A model generated the notes under the pieces. The model was not told where the DNA came from. It ran no database searches and was given only the letters and a program-made list of their open reading frames with translations. This document shows, piece after piece, positions 41,404 through 52,176 of a stretch of 56,995 nt of DNA. Numbering within the stretch: position 1 is the first letter of the stretch; each line of letters begins with the position of its first letter. Source of the DNA: an uncultured Pelagibacteraceae bacterium (GTDB lineage Bacteria > Pseudomonadota > Alphaproteobacteria > Pelagibacterales > Pelagibacteraceae); the NCBI GenBank assembly GCA_902581695.1, contig CACHOW010000004.1, forward strand, positions 1 through 56,995, in the 5' to 3' direction. Both the position numbers and the translations under genes were made by a program.

Positions 41404-41889
41404 ATGAAAATTACGAGATTTATTAAAACTATAATGATGGTTGACTTTGTAAGTGGATTATTAATTGCCATTAAAGAATTATTCAAATCAAAAAAAACAA
41501 TTAATTACCCGTTTGAAAAAGGAAAAATTAGCCCAAGATTTAGAGGTGAACACGCCCTCAGAAGATATCCTAATGGTGAAGAAAGATGTATAGCTTGTAA
41601 ATTATGTGAAGCAGTATGTCCTGCACAAGCTATTACAATCGAATCAACTCAAAGAGAGGATGGAAGTAGAAAAACAACTCGCTATGATATAGATATGATG
41701 AAATGTATCTATTGTGGCCTATGTGAAGAGTCTTGTCCAGTTGATGCAATTGTGCAAGGACCAAATTTTGAATTTTCTACTGAAACTAGAGAAGAACTAT
41801 ATTACACTAAGGAAAAACTCCTTGATAATGGAGATAGATGGGAAAATATTTTAGCTGCAAATATTAAATCAGACAATCCTTATAGATAA
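41404..41889 (+). CDS. nuoI: NADH-quinone oxidoreductase subunit I
   Basis: Two 4Fe-4S motifs: [32 protein letters not shown]. Confidence 0.97.
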   Translation: MKITRFIKTIMMVDFVSGLLIAIKELFKSKKTINYPFEKGKISPRFRGEHALRRYPNGEERCIACKLCEAVCPAQAITIESTQREDGSRKTTRYDIDMMKCIYCGLCEESCPVDAIVQGPNFEFSTETREELYYTKEKLLDNGDRWENILAANIKSDNPYR

Positions 41890-41892
41890 TTG

Positions 41893-42525
41893 ATGATAGC
41901 TCACGCAATCTTTTTTTATATTTTTTCATTAATAGCTATCGTTTCTGCGATAATGGTTACAGTCTCTAAAAATACAGTTCATTCAGTATTTTTTTTAATC
42001 TTGGATTTTATAAGTATTTCATGTCTTTTTATTATGATTGGAGCAGAATTTTTAGGTATGATCATGTTAATTGTCTATGTTGGTGCAGTAGCAGTTTTGT
42101 TTTTATTTGTTGTTATGATGTTAAATGTAGCTCAACAAAAGAACCAATGGTTGCTATCTGAGGATAGTTCAAAACATATTCCTGTAGGACTTATTATTAG
42201 TACTTTAATATTCTTTGAATTAATTATTGTTATTGGTGGCTGGAAGTATAAGCCAGATTTATTTAATTCAAGTAATTTAGATATATCTAGAGAACTTAGT
42301 AATACTCATTCCTTGGGGCAAATTTTATATACAGATTACATTCATATTTTTCAAATAAGTGGAATGATTTTATTAATTTCAATGATAGGAGCGATTGTTC
42401 TTACTTTTAGACAAAGAGAAGGTGTAAAAAAACAAAGTTACCTTAAACAAATTTCAAGGGAAAGATCTGAAGGAGTAGAGGTTTTAGATGTTGCATCTAA
42501 CAAAGGAGTAAAAATTGATGATTGA
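41893..42525 (+). CDS. nuoJ: NADH-quinone oxidoreductase subunit J
   Basis: [51 protein letters not shown]; either Met at 41890 or 41893. Confidence 0.94.
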   Translation: MIAHAIFFYIFSLIAIVSAIMVTVSKNTVHSVFFLILDFISISCLFIMIGAEFLGMIMLIVYVGAVAVLFLFVVMMLNVAQQKNQWLLSEDSSKHIPVGLIISTLIFFELIIVIGGWKYKPDLFNSSNLDISRELSNTHSLGQILYTDYIHIFQISGMILLISMIGAIVLTFRQREGVKKQSYLKQISRERSEGVEVLDVASNKGVKIDD

Positions 42526-42829
42526 AATTGGCTTGGGGCATTATCTAACTTTAGGAGCGGTAATTTTTACGATTGGTATAGTTGGAATTTTTTTAAATAG
42601 AAAAAATATTATTGTAATTTTAATGAGTATTGAGCTTATCCTGTTGGCGGTTAATATTAATTTAGTTTCGTTCTCAATATATTTAAATGACTTGTCTGGC
42701 CAAGTTTTTACTTTATTTATTTTAACAGTTGCTGCAGCTGAGGCTGCTATAGGTTTAGCAATTATAGTTGTTTACTACCGAAACTCTGGAACTATCCGAG
42801 TTGAAGAAATTGATAATTTAAAAGGTTAA
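42518..42829 (+). CDS. nuoK: NADH-quinone oxidoreductase subunit K
   Basis: [45 protein letters not shown]. Confidence 0.95.
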   Translation: MIEIGLGHYLTLGAVIFTIGIVGIFLNRKNIIVILMSIELILLAVNINLVSFSIYLNDLSGQVFTLFILTVAAAEAAIGLAIIVVYYRNSGTIRVEEIDNLKG

Positions 42830-42830
42830 T

Positions 42831-44744
42831 ATGGAAATTTCAATTATAGCATTACCTTTATTAGCCTCAATAATATCTGGATTTTTTGGAAAATTTATTG
42901 GTGACAGAAATTCAGAAATTGTTACTAGTTTTTTGGTAACTATTTCGGCGATTTTATCTGCAGTAGTTTTGTATGAAGTTATTATCAATCAATATCAAGA
43001 CAATATAATTATAGCTAAGTGGATTAGTTCTGGATCATTGGATGTTAATTGGTCAATGAAGATTGATCCTTTATCTGCAGTGATGTTAGTAGTTGTAACT
43101 TCAGTTTCATCCTTAGTTCATATTTATTCTATTGGTTATATGTCCCATGACCCTCATAAGCCAAGATTTATGGCTTATTTGTCTTTGTTCACTTTTGCAA
43201 TGTTGATGTTGGTAACTTCTGATAATTTTATTCAATTATTCTTTGGTTGGGAAGGCGTAGGTTTATGTTCATATTTTTTAATTGGATTTTGGTTTAAAAA
43301 AGATACTGCTAATTCAGCTGCTATTAAAGCCTTTTTAGTTAATAGGGTAGGAGATTTCGGTTTTGCTTTGGGAATTTTTTTAATTTTTTATTTGTTTGGT
43401 ACTGTAAATTATTCAGAAGTTTTTGATTTAATTCCAACTATTGTTGATAAGAATTTATTTTTTCTAGGCTTTGATGTTAATGCTATTGATTTGATTTGTT
43501 TGCTTCTATTTGTTGGAGCGATGGGTAAATCAGCTCAAATTTTACTTCACACTTGGTTACCAGATGCAATGGAAGGTCCAACACCTGTTTCAGCACTTAT
43601 CCATGCTGCAACTATGGTTACAGCAGGTGTTTTTTTAGTTGTAAGATGTTCGCCAATTTACGAATATTCAGAGCTAGCATTAAATGTCATTACAATTATA
43701 GGCATGAGTACAGCCTTCTTTGCAGCAACAGTTGCACTTGTCCAAACAGATATTAAAAAAATAATTGCTTATTCTACTTGTAGTCAACTTGGTTATATGT
43801 TTTTTGCTGCAGGTGTGGGTGCATATAATGTTGCTATGTTTCATTTATTTACACATGCATTTTTTAAAGCTCTTTTATTTTTAGGATCTGGTTCAGTTAT
43901 TCACGCTTTTAAAGATGAGCAAAATATAAATAAAATGGGGGGAGTTTGGAAAAAATTACCTTACACATATACATTAATGTTAATAGGTACTTTAGCTTTA
44001 ACTGGTTTTCCTTTTTTATCAGGATTTTATTCTAAGGATGCAATCATAGAATTTGCTTATTTAAGGGGGAATACTACTGGATATTACGCGGCAGGGATTG
44101 GTATTATTACTGCATTTCTTACATCCATTTATTCATGGAGATTAATTTTTAAAACTTTTCATGGAGATTATAAAAATAAAGATATCAAGATTGAAGAAAC
44201 TCACGAGTCACCTTTGGTAATGTTGATACCTTTAATTTTTCTTTCTATAGGCGCTATATTTGCAGGGTATGCTTTTAAAGAATTATTTTTAAGTAATGGT
44301 GGAATAAATAATTTTTGGCAAGAGTCAATTTTTTTTCTACAACCATTAAGTAGTGATCATCCACCTTTTTGGTTTTTAGTATTAACTCCTGTTTTAGTAA
44401 TTTTATCAATACCAATTGCTTATTATTTATTTGTAAAAAATAAAAATTTATCTGATCAAATTGCAAATGTTAATAAACCTTTATATCAATTTTTGATTAA
44501 TAAATGGTATTTTGATGAGCTGTATGATGTCATATTTGTAATTCCCTCAAAAAAAATAGGAATATTTTTGTGGAAGTTTTTTGATATAAAAATAATTGAT
44601 GGTTTTGGTCCTGATGGTATTTCATCATTCATTAAAAAGTGCTCTTTAAAAGCTAATAAATTTCAAAGTGGATTTATATATCAATATGCATTTGTAATGT
44701 TACTTGGTTTCTCTGCTTTATTAACTTTTCTAATTGTTAAATAA
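42831..44744 (+). CDS. nuoL: NADH-quinone oxidoreductase subunit L
   Basis: GWEGVGLCSYFLIGFW, LLHTWLPDAMEGPTPVSALIHAATMVTAGVFL. Confidence 0.96.
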   Translation: MEISIIALPLLASIISGFFGKFIGDRNSEIVTSFLVTISAILSAVVLYEVIINQYQDNIIIAKWISSGSLDVNWSMKIDPLSAVMLVVVTSVSSLVHIYSIGYMSHDPHKPRFMAYLSLFTFAMLMLVTSDNFIQLFFGWEGVGLCSYFLIGFWFKKDTANSAAIKAFLVNRVGDFGFALGIFLIFYLFGTVNYSEVFDLIPTIVDKNLFFLGFDVNAIDLICLLLFVGAMGKSAQILLHTWLPDAMEGPTPVSALIHAATMVTAGVFLVVRCSPIYEYSELALNVITIIGMSTAFFAATVALVQTDIKKIIAYSTCSQLGYMFFAAGVGAYNVAMFHLFTHAFFKALLFLGSGSVIHAFKDEQNINKMGGVWKKLPYTYTLMLIGTLALTGFPFLSGFYSKDAIIEFAYLRGNTTGYYAAGIGIITAFLTSIYSWRLIFKTFHGDYKNKDIKIEETHESPLVMLIPLIFLSIGAIFAGYAFKELFLSNGGINNFWQESIFFLQPLSSDHPPFWFLVLTPVLVILSIPIAYYLFVKNKNLSDQIANVNKPLYQFLINKWYFDELYDVIFVIPSKKIGIFLWKFFDIKIIDGFGPDGISSFIKKCSLKANKFQSGFIYQYAFVMLLGFSALLTFLIVK

Positions 44745-46225
44745 TGAATTTTCCTATTCTTTCTTCTTTAATACTATTACCTACAATTGGTGCTTTTTTT
44801 CTTTTTTTTACAAGAAGCAATCAAAAAAATAATATTACAGTAAAATATGTTGCATTATTTACCTCACTAGTAAATTTTTTTTTAGCCATTTATTTATGGA
44901 TATTATTTGATCAATCAACATCAGAATTTCAATTTGTTGAGGATAGAGTTTGGATTAAAGATCTAATAAATTATAAGGTAGGTATTGATGGTATCTCAAT
45001 ATTATTTATTGTTTTAACAACTTTTATAACACCTCTATGTATAATTTCTGTCAATAAATCTATTAAAAACAGACTTAGTGAATTTCTTATTGCAATCCTA
45101 ATAATGGAATCTTTTATGATTGGAGTTTTTTGTTCATTAGATTTAGTAGTTTTTTATTTATTTTTTGAGGCAGGTTTAATTCCAATGTTTTTGATTATTG
45201 GGATTTGGGGTGGTTCAAGAAGAGTTTACTCTGCATTTAAGTTCTTTTTATTTACATTATTAGGCTCTGTATTGATGCTTATAGCTATAATCTCAATATA
45301 TTGGATATCAGGGACAACTGATGTAGTTCAACTTTATGAATTAGGAATTGATGCTAAATATCAAAATCTTTTATGGCTGGCCTTTTTTAGTTCTTTTGCA
45401 GTTAAAACTCCTATGTGGCCTGTTCACACTTGGTTACCAGATGCGCATGTTGAGGCCCCAACAGCAGGATCAGTATTACTAGCAGCAATTTTACTTAAAA
45501 TGGCAGGTTATGGATTTATAAGATTTTCTTTAGGTCTATTTCCTATTGCTTCAGAAATTTTTACACCATTAATTTATACTTTAAGTGTTATCGCAATTAT
45601 TTTCACATCCTTAATTGCTTTAATGCAAGAGGATATGAAAAAATTAATTGCTTATTCATCTGTAGCTCACATGGGTTTTGTTACATTAGGAATTTTTACA
45701 ATTCAACAGCAAGGCCTAGAAGGAAGTATTTTACAAATGATAAGTCATGGGTTAGTTGCAGCTGCACTCTTTTTGTGTGTTGGTGTAGTTTATGATCGAA
45801 TGCATTCGAGATTAATAAACACTTATGGTGGTATTGTAAGTATTGTTCCCAAATACTCAGTTTTATTTATGTTATTTACATTAGCAGCTTTAGGTCTACC
45901 AGGAACAAGTGGATTTGTAGGTGAATTTTTAATTTTAATGGGAGCATTTAAAGACAATTTTTTAGTAGCTGTAATTGCAAGTTTAGGAGTGATAATAGGA
46001 GCAGCATATATGCTTTGGTTATATAAAAGGGTAGTTTTTGGAAAGCTAGTTAATTCAGATTTAAAACAAATGGTAGATTTAAATAAGTCTGAATTATTTA
46101 TTTTATCATGTTTAGCTGTACCAACATTATTTTTTGGATTTTATCCAGAACCTCTAATAAATACCATTGAAGTTTCTATCAGCAACTTAATAAAGGTATA
46201 TAACTTTAATATAATTGGTAATTAA
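44744..46225 (+). CDS. nuoM: NADH-quinone oxidoreductase subunit M
   Basis: FFEAGLIPMFLIIGIWGG, MWPVHTWLPDAHVEAPTAGSVLLAAILLKMAGYG. Confidence 0.96.
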   Translation: MNFPILSSLILLPTIGAFFLFFTRSNQKNNITVKYVALFTSLVNFFLAIYLWILFDQSTSEFQFVEDRVWIKDLINYKVGIDGISILFIVLTTFITPLCIISVNKSIKNRLSEFLIAILIMESFMIGVFCSLDLVVFYLFFEAGLIPMFLIIGIWGGSRRVYSAFKFFLFTLLGSVLMLIAIISIYWISGTTDVVQLYELGIDAKYQNLLWLAFFSSFAVKTPMWPVHTWLPDAHVEAPTAGSVLLAAILLKMAGYGFIRFSLGLFPIASEIFTPLIYTLSVIAIIFTSLIALMQEDMKKLIAYSSVAHMGFVTLGIFTIQQQGLEGSILQMISHGLVAAALFLCVGVVYDRMHSRLINTYGGIVSIVPKYSVLFMLFTLAALGLPGTSGFVGEFLILMGAFKDNFLVAVIASLGVIIGAAYMLWLYKRVVFGKLVNSDLKQMVDLNKSELFILSCLAVPTLFFGFYPEPLINTIEVSISNLIKVYNFNIIGN

Positions 46226-46227
46226 AA

Positions 46228-47646
46228 ATGACAAATTTAACTTTAGTTTTTCCAGAAATTTTTCTTTCTTTATCTATAATGTTTCTTCTTATTTTAGGTG
46301 TCTTCAAGAAAAATAGTTCCAAATTGATTCAAAACATTTCATTAATTATTTTACTTATTACTTCTGTAATTACTTTAAATGAAACTTTAGGTATTCAAGA
46401 AATACTATTATTCAACTCTAGTGTAATTATTGATTATTTATCATCTTTTATGAAAATTGTTACGTTGTTGGCTGCATTTTTGGTTTTGGTAATCTCTTCA
46501 AATTATTTAAAGATTTTAAAGATTTTTAAAATTGAATATCCAATTCTAATTTTAAGTTCAGTTCTTGGTATGATGATAATGATCAGTTCAAATGATTTAA
46601 TTGTATTTTATATGGGTTTAGAACTTCAATCTCTAGCTTTATATGTTTTAGCTACTTTTAATAGGGATCAACTTAAGTCTTCAGAAGCCGGTTTGAAATA
46701 TTTTGTCTTGAGTGCATTATCTTCAGGTTTATTACTGTATGGATGTTCACTAATATACGGGTTTACAGGCTCAACTAATTTTAACATTATTGCTAATCAA
46801 TTAAATTCAAATGAATATGCAATCACTTTTGGTATAGTCTTTATACTAGTTGGTCTAGCATTTAAGATTTCTGCTGTGCCATTTCATATGTGGGCTCCTG
46901 ATGTTTATGAAGGATCACCAACATCCGTAACATTATTTTTTACAATGGTTCCTAAAATAGCAGCACTGACTGTATTTATTAGATTTTTATATGTTCCTTT
47001 TTTAAATTTGATAGATCAGTGGCAAATGATTTTGATTTTTTTATCAATAGCATCAATGCTTTTTGGAGCAATAGCAGCTATAGGCCAAACTAATCTTAAA
47101 AGACTAATTGCTTATAGCTCAATAGGACATGTGGGCTATACATTAGCTGGATTAGCAACGGGTTCTAATGATGGAATTCAAAGCTCAGTTATTTACATAA
47201 CTATTTATATATTAATGAACCTAGGTCTATTTTCATGTTTGTTAATGATGAAGAGAAATAATAAATACTTTGAAGATATTGAAGATCTTTCAGGTTTGTC
47301 AAAAAATCACCCATTAATATCGTTATCATTATTAGTGATCTTATTCTCTTTAGCTGGAATTCCACCACTAGCTGGTTTTTTTGCAAAGTTTTATATTTTT
47401 AAATCAGTTTTAGAACAATCCATGTATTTTTTAGCTATTGTAGGTTTGTTATCAACCGTAGTAGCAGCTTTTTATTATTTAAGAATAATTAAGATAATGT
47501 ATTTTGATAAAGAAAAAGAAAAATATGATACTGATCATGGCTTATGGTTAAAATTTTCTTTAATGTTTTCAACATTATTAATTCTAATTTACTTCATATT
47601 TCCGAGTCAATTAATTGAAGTTGTTTCTAGAATTAATATTATTTAA
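46228..47646 (+). CDS. nuoN: NADH-quinone oxidoreductase subunit N
   Basis: YMGLELQSLALYVLATFNRDQLKSSEAGLKYFVLSALSSGLLLYG, AVPFHMWAPDVYEGSPTSVTLFF. Confidence 0.96.
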   Translation: MTNLTLVFPEIFLSLSIMFLLILGVFKKNSSKLIQNISLIILLITSVITLNETLGIQEILLFNSSVIIDYLSSFMKIVTLLAAFLVLVISSNYLKILKIFKIEYPILILSSVLGMMIMISSNDLIVFYMGLELQSLALYVLATFNRDQLKSSEAGLKYFVLSALSSGLLLYGCSLIYGFTGSTNFNIIANQLNSNEYAITFGIVFILVGLAFKISAVPFHMWAPDVYEGSPTSVTLFFTMVPKIAALTVFIRFLYVPFLNLIDQWQMILIFLSIASMLFGAIAAIGQTNLKRLIAYSSIGHVGYTLAGLATGSNDGIQSSVIYITIYILMNLGLFSCLLMMKRNNKYFEDIEDLSGLSKNHPLISLSLLVILFSLAGIPPLAGFFAKFYIFKSVLEQSMYFLAIVGLLSTVVAAFYYLRIIKIMYFDKEKEKYDTDHGLWLKFSLMFSTLLILIYFIFPSQLIEVVSRINII

Positions 47647-48176
47647 TGAATTTTAAAATTTTTAGGTTTAAAAAAGTTAACAGTACAAATAATACTGCTA
47701 TTAGAATAATACAAAATTCAAATTTAAATTATGGAATGGTTATTTCAGAAATGCAAAATAATGGTCGAGGTCAATATGGAAAGAAATGGATTTCTTATAA
47801 AGGAAATTTATTTATAAGTTTTTTTTATAATCTGGAAAATTTTACTGTTTCTGTAAAACAATTGACAAAAATTAACTGTTTATTAGTAAAAAAATTGTTG
47901 TCTTTATATTGTAAAAATAAGATCATCTTTAAAAAACCAAATGATTTATTGATAGATAAAAAAAAAATATGTGGAATACTTCAAGAAACTTTAGTCAAAT
48001 TAGATAAAAAGTATTTGATTGTTGGAATAGGTGTTAATTTGATAAAAAATCCATATATAAGAAATTATCCAACAATTAACCTTTTAGATTTGACTAAGAA
48101 GAAAATATCAAAAAGTAAAATAGAGAATGAGATTAAAAAAATTTTTGAATTTAAGTTAAACAAATTTTGTAACTAA
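47646..48176 (+). CDS. birA: Biotin--[acetyl-CoA-carboxylase] ligase
   Basis: NGRGQYGKKWISYKGNLFISF, KKPNDLLIDKKKICGILQE, VGIGVNL. Confidence 0.9.
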   Translation: MNFKIFRFKKVNSTNNTAIRIIQNSNLNYGMVISEMQNNGRGQYGKKWISYKGNLFISFFYNLENFTVSVKQLTKINCLLVKKLLSLYCKNKIIFKKPNDLLIDKKKICGILQETLVKLDKKYLIVGIGVNLIKNPYIRNYPTINLLDLTKKKISKSKIENEIKKIFEFKLNKFCN

Positions 48177-48189
48177 GAAAGATTGGGTA

Positions 48190-48936
48190 ATGTTTATTTT
48201 TGGCGATATAGGTAACTCTGAAACTAAGGTTTTTTTAGTTAGTTCAAATAATAGAATTTTAAAGAATATCAATTTTCCATCAAATAAAATTAATGAAAAA
48301 ATTTTAAATTCAAAGTTTAAGACTTTAGTTAAAGATTTCAAAAAAATAAGGAAAATACTTTTTTGTAGCGTTGTGCCTAAATCTTTTAATTTAATTAAAT
48401 ATTTTTTATCTAAAAAGACCAAAATAAGATGTTATGAAGTTAAAAATCTTAATTTAAAATCATTAATAAACATAAAAGTAAATTATAAACAAGTAGGATC
48501 AGACAGATTAACTAATGCAATTAGTTTAATAGATTATAAAAATAACTTTATAATTTTAGATTTTGGTACTGCTACAACTTTTGATGTATTGATTAATAAA
48601 ACTTACAGAGGAGGAGTTATCGCACCTGGGATTAAAATATCTTTGAATACCTTGTCAGACAAAGCAACTTTAATTCCAAAAATAAACCTTAAGAAAATTA
48701 AAAAAGTTGTTGGTGTTGATACAATTAGCGCCGTTAGGTCAGGCTTTTTTTGGGGGTACGCTGGTTTAATTGACAATATTGTTAATTTGATTAAGAAAGA
48801 AACAAATAAATCATTTAAACTGGTAATTACAGGAGGATTTTCTGATTTATTTAAAGAATCAATAAAAACCAAACTAATAAAAGATAAAGAAATTACTATT
48901 AAAGGATTAATCAAAATTTCTAAACTAATTAAATAA
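48190..48936 (+). CDS. coaX: Type III pantothenate kinase
   Basis: FGDIGNSETKVFLV, VGSDRLTNAISLIDYKNNFIILDFGTATTFDVL, GGVIAPGIKISLNTL. Confidence 0.9.
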   Translation: MFIFGDIGNSETKVFLVSSNNRILKNINFPSNKINEKILNSKFKTLVKDFKKIRKILFCSVVPKSFNLIKYFLSKKTKIRCYEVKNLNLKSLINIKVNYKQVGSDRLTNAISLIDYKNNFIILDFGTATTFDVLINKTYRGGVIAPGIKISLNTLSDKATLIPKINLKKIKKVVGVDTISAVRSGFFWGYAGLIDNIVNLIKKETNKSFKLVITGGFSDLFKESIKTKLIKDKEITIKGLIKISKLIK

Positions 48937-50595
48937 ATGAAAGATGAACTATTATTTTGTCCTTTAGGAGGATCTGGAGAAATTGGAATGAACATGAATC
49001 TTTTTGGTTATGGTCAACCTGGAGATCATAAATGGATTATGGTTGATATAGGTGTAACATTTGCAGATGATACTGTTCCAGGTGTAGATCTTATTTATCC
49101 AGACCCAGGATTTATTGTTGAACGTAAAGACAATTTATTAGGCATTGTTTTAACTCATGCTCATGAGGACCATATTGGAGCAATAGCGCATTTATGGCCA
49201 AAATTAAAATGTAAAATTTTTGCTACACCTTTTACAGCAATTTTAATTAGAGAAAAATTTAAAGAAAAACATATAGATATAACAAGCCATTTAAAAATTG
49301 TTGAATTAAACGGCAAAGTATCGCTTAAACCTTTTAATATTGAATACATAACATTAACCCACTCGATATTAGAACCGAATGGACTAAGAATTCAAACTCC
49401 AGCTGGAGTAATATTGCATACTGGTGATTGGAAGGTTGATCCAAATCCTTTAGTTGGAGGCGAAATAAATTCTAAGAGATTAAAAGAAATAGGTGATGAA
49501 GGAGTTCTTGCTATGATTTGTGACTCTACAAATGTCTTTAGCGCAGGTAGATCAGGATCTGAACTAGATGTAAGAAAGAATCTATTGAATATAATGAGTC
49601 GATTAAAAAAAAGAATTATAATAACCTCATTTGCTTCTAACGTAGCAAGAATGGAAACTGCTTTTTATTGTGCAGAAAAAACCGGTAGACAAATTTCACT
49701 AGTTGGAAGATCAATGCACAGAATTTATAAAGCTGCAAGACAATGTGGTTATTTAAAAGATACAATTGAACCAATTGATTCTAGAGATGCTAAAAATTTT
49801 TCAAGAGAAAAAATTGTTTATTTATGTACAGGAAGTCAAGGCGAACCTATGGGCGCAATGATGAGAATTTCAAGCTATATACATCCTGATGTATTTATTG
49901 AAAAAGGTGATGCTGTTATTTTTTCTTCAAAAATTATACCTGGAAATGAGAAGAAACTTTACAAATTACATAATCAACTAGTTAAAGATGGTATCGAGGT
50001 TATTTCAGAGGAAACAGAATTTATTCATGTTTCTGGACATCCTAATCGAGAAGATCTCAAAGATATGTATCAATGGGTTAAACCAAAATGTGTTATTCCT
50101 GTCCATGGTGAACATAGACATATGATTGAGCACATTAACTTTGCAAAAGAAATGCAAGTTCCCCACCCAGTTCAAGTAGAGAATGGAGATATTGTTAAAT
50201 TATATCCAGGCAACGCACCTGAAGTATACGATAAAGCACCTAGTGGTAGATTATATTTGGATGGTAATGTTAGTGTTGAAGAAGACTCTCAATCAATAAA
50301 AGATAGAAAAAATTTAAGTTCAAATGGATATTTAGAAGTGACCATTCTAATTACACCTAAAGGTAATATCCATAATAGTCCTATAGCTTCATTTAGAGGA
50401 TTGCCAGTTTATAAAAAAGAGGAATTTCTTTTCGGCTTAGAAGATGAAATAGAAAAAACGACAAGATCCTTTAACCTTAGTAACAAAAAACAAGAACATA
50501 ATATAATTGATGCTCTTAAGATTGCCTGTCGAAAATTTACTAAAGAAAAAACAGGAAAAAGACCATTTACAAATATTAATTTAGTTAAAATTTAA
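48937..50595 (+). CDS. rnj: Ribonuclease J family metallo-beta-lactamase
   Basis: PLGGSGEIGMNMNLFGYG, LTHAHEDHIGAI, ILHTGDWKVDPNP, SGHPNREDLKDMYQWVKPKCVIPVHGE. Confidence 0.95.
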   Translation: MKDELLFCPLGGSGEIGMNMNLFGYGQPGDHKWIMVDIGVTFADDTVPGVDLIYPDPGFIVERKDNLLGIVLTHAHEDHIGAIAHLWPKLKCKIFATPFTAILIREKFKEKHIDITSHLKIVELNGKVSLKPFNIEYITLTHSILEPNGLRIQTPAGVILHTGDWKVDPNPLVGGEINSKRLKEIGDEGVLAMICDSTNVFSAGRSGSELDVRKNLLNIMSRLKKRIIITSFASNVARMETAFYCAEKTGRQISLVGRSMHRIYKAARQCGYLKDTIEPIDSRDAKNFSREKIVYLCTGSQGEPMGAMMRISSYIHPDVFIEKGDAVIFSSKIIPGNEKKLYKLHNQLVKDGIEVISEETEFIHVSGHPNREDLKDMYQWVKPKCVIPVHGEHRHMIEHINFAKEMQVPHPVQVENGDIVKLYPGNAPEVYDKAPSGRLYLDGNVSVEEDSQSIKDRKNLSSNGYLEVTILITPKGNIHNSPIASFRGLPVYKKEEFLFGLEDEIEKTTRSFNLSNKKQEHNIIDALKIACRKFTKEKTGKRPFTNINLVKI

Positions 50596-50840
50596 TGAGT
50601 ATAACTGGGCTAGCAATAATTTACATTATCATATGGTGGATTGTCTTTTTTGCAATTTTACCTATTGATGTAGTAAGACAAAAAACCATTAAAGTTGATG
50701 GTGAAGACCCAGGATCACCAGAAAATCCGAAAATGTTGAAAAAATTCCTTTATTGTACAGGAATAACAACAATTTTTTTTATGATAATTTATTTATTAAT
50801 GAAATTTGAATATTTGAATTTAAGAAATATAATAAATTAA
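50595..50840 (+). CDS. DUF1467-family membrane protein
   Basis: WWIVFFAILPIDVVRQ...DPGSPENPKMLKKFLYCTGITTIF. Confidence 0.85.
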   Translation: MSITGLAIIYIIIWWIVFFAILPIDVVRQKTIKVDGEDPGSPENPKMLKKFLYCTGITTIFFMIIYLLMKFEYLNLRNIIN

Positions 50841-50841
50841 C

Positions 50842-52176
50842 ATGTATATTTCTAAATCATTTATACCAATTCTTAAAAATAATCCATCAGAAGCTCAAAT
50901 AAAATCACACCAACTGATGTTAAGAGTTGGAATGATTAAACAATCTTCAGCAGGCATTTATTCATGGTTACCGTTAGGTTTTAAAATTATGAAAAAAATT
51001 GAACAAATTGTAAGAGAAGAGCAAAACCGAATTGGAGCTCAAGAAATTTTAATGCCAACAATCCAATCGAGTGAAATATGGAAAGAAAGTGGACGTTATG
51101 AAGATTATGGTGAGGAAATGCTCCGAATAAAGGATCGACAAGATCGTGAAATGCTCTATGGACCAACTAATGAAGAACTTGTAACCGATATATTTCGATC
51201 CTCTGTAAAATCATATAAATCTCTTCCACAGCTTTTGTATCATATTCAATGGAAATTTAGAGATGAAATAAGACCAAGATTCGGAATAATGAGATGTAGA
51301 GAATTCTATATGAAAGATGCATATTCATTTGATGTTAATGATGAAGAAGCATTTTTCTCTTATAATAAATTTTTTTTATCTTACTTAAAAACTTTTAAAA
51401 GATTAGATCTTAAAGCTATCCCGATGGCAGCAGATACAGGACCCATAGGTGGTAATCTTTCTCATGAATTCATTATCTTAGCTGAAACAGGTGAAAGTAA
51501 AATTTATACAGATAAAAGAATTTTTGATGTAATTAGTGATGGGACGAAACTAGAAAAAAAATCCCTTAAAGATTTAAGAAAAAAATATGAGCAATTTTAC
51601 TCAGTTACAGATGAAAAATTTGATAAAAAAGAGTTTGAAGGAAAAGTTACAGAGTCAAATCGTCTTATAACCAAAGGAATTGAAGTTGGTCACATTTTTT
51701 ATTTTGGTGATAAATATTCTAAACCGATGGGTGGTTCAGTTGATTTACCTGAAGGTAAAAAAGATTTTGTTAAAATGGGTTCTTATGGAATAGGCGTTTC
51801 GAGATTAGTGGGAGCCATTATTGAGGCTAAATATGACTCAAAAAACGAAGTCATGAAATGGCCAATTTCTGTTGCACCATATGATATTTCTATAATACCA
51901 ATGATTAATAAAAATGAAACATCAGCTTTAGATAAATCAAATAAAATAAATTTAGAGTTGGAAAAGAATAACATAGAAGCATTAATTGACGATACCGATG
52001 AAAATTTGTCATCAAAAATTAAAAAAATGAATTTAATAGGAGCTCCATATCAAATTATAATTGGCAAACAAACAGAAGGAAACTTATTAGAGTTCAAAGA
52101 AATTGGCGAAGAAACACAAAAAAAAAGCTTAGAAGAAATAATTAAAATTATAAAAGAACGAAAAGCAAACAATTGA
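50842..52176 (+). CDS. proS: Prolyl-tRNA synthetase
   Basis: HQLMLRVGMIKQSSAGIYSWLPLGFKIMKKIEQIVREEQNRIGAQEILMPT, RFGIMRCREFYMKDAYSF. Confidence 0.97.
   Translation: MYISKSFIPILKNNPSEAQIKSHQLMLRVGMIKQSSAGIYSWLPLGFKIMKKIEQIVREEQNRIGAQEILMPTIQSSEIWKESGRYEDYGEEMLRIKDRQDREMLYGPTNEELVTDIFRSSVKSYKSLPQLLYHIQWKFRDEIRPRFGIMRCREFYMKDAYSFDVNDEEAFFSYNKFFLSYLKTFKRLDLKAIPMAADTGPIGGNLSHEFIILAETGESKIYTDKRIFDVISDGTKLEKKSLKDLRKKYEQFYSVTDEKFDKKEFEGKVTESNRLITKGIEVGHIFYFGDKYSKPMGGSVDLPEGKKDFVKMGSYGIGVSRLVGAIIEAKYDSKNEVMKWPISVAPYDISIIPMINKNETSALDKSNKINLELEKNNIEALIDDTDENLSSKIKKMNLIGAPYQIIIGKQTEGNLLEFKEIGEETQKKSLEEIIKIIKERKANN

Noticed and set aside
33786-47646. Unusual gene insertions in the nuo operon
   Set aside because: All 14 subunits A-N occur in canonical order with no extra ORFs between them; ordinary.
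48603-48995. Minus-strand 130-aa ORF
   Set aside because: Antisense across coaX and the start of the RNase J gene, both strongly supported.
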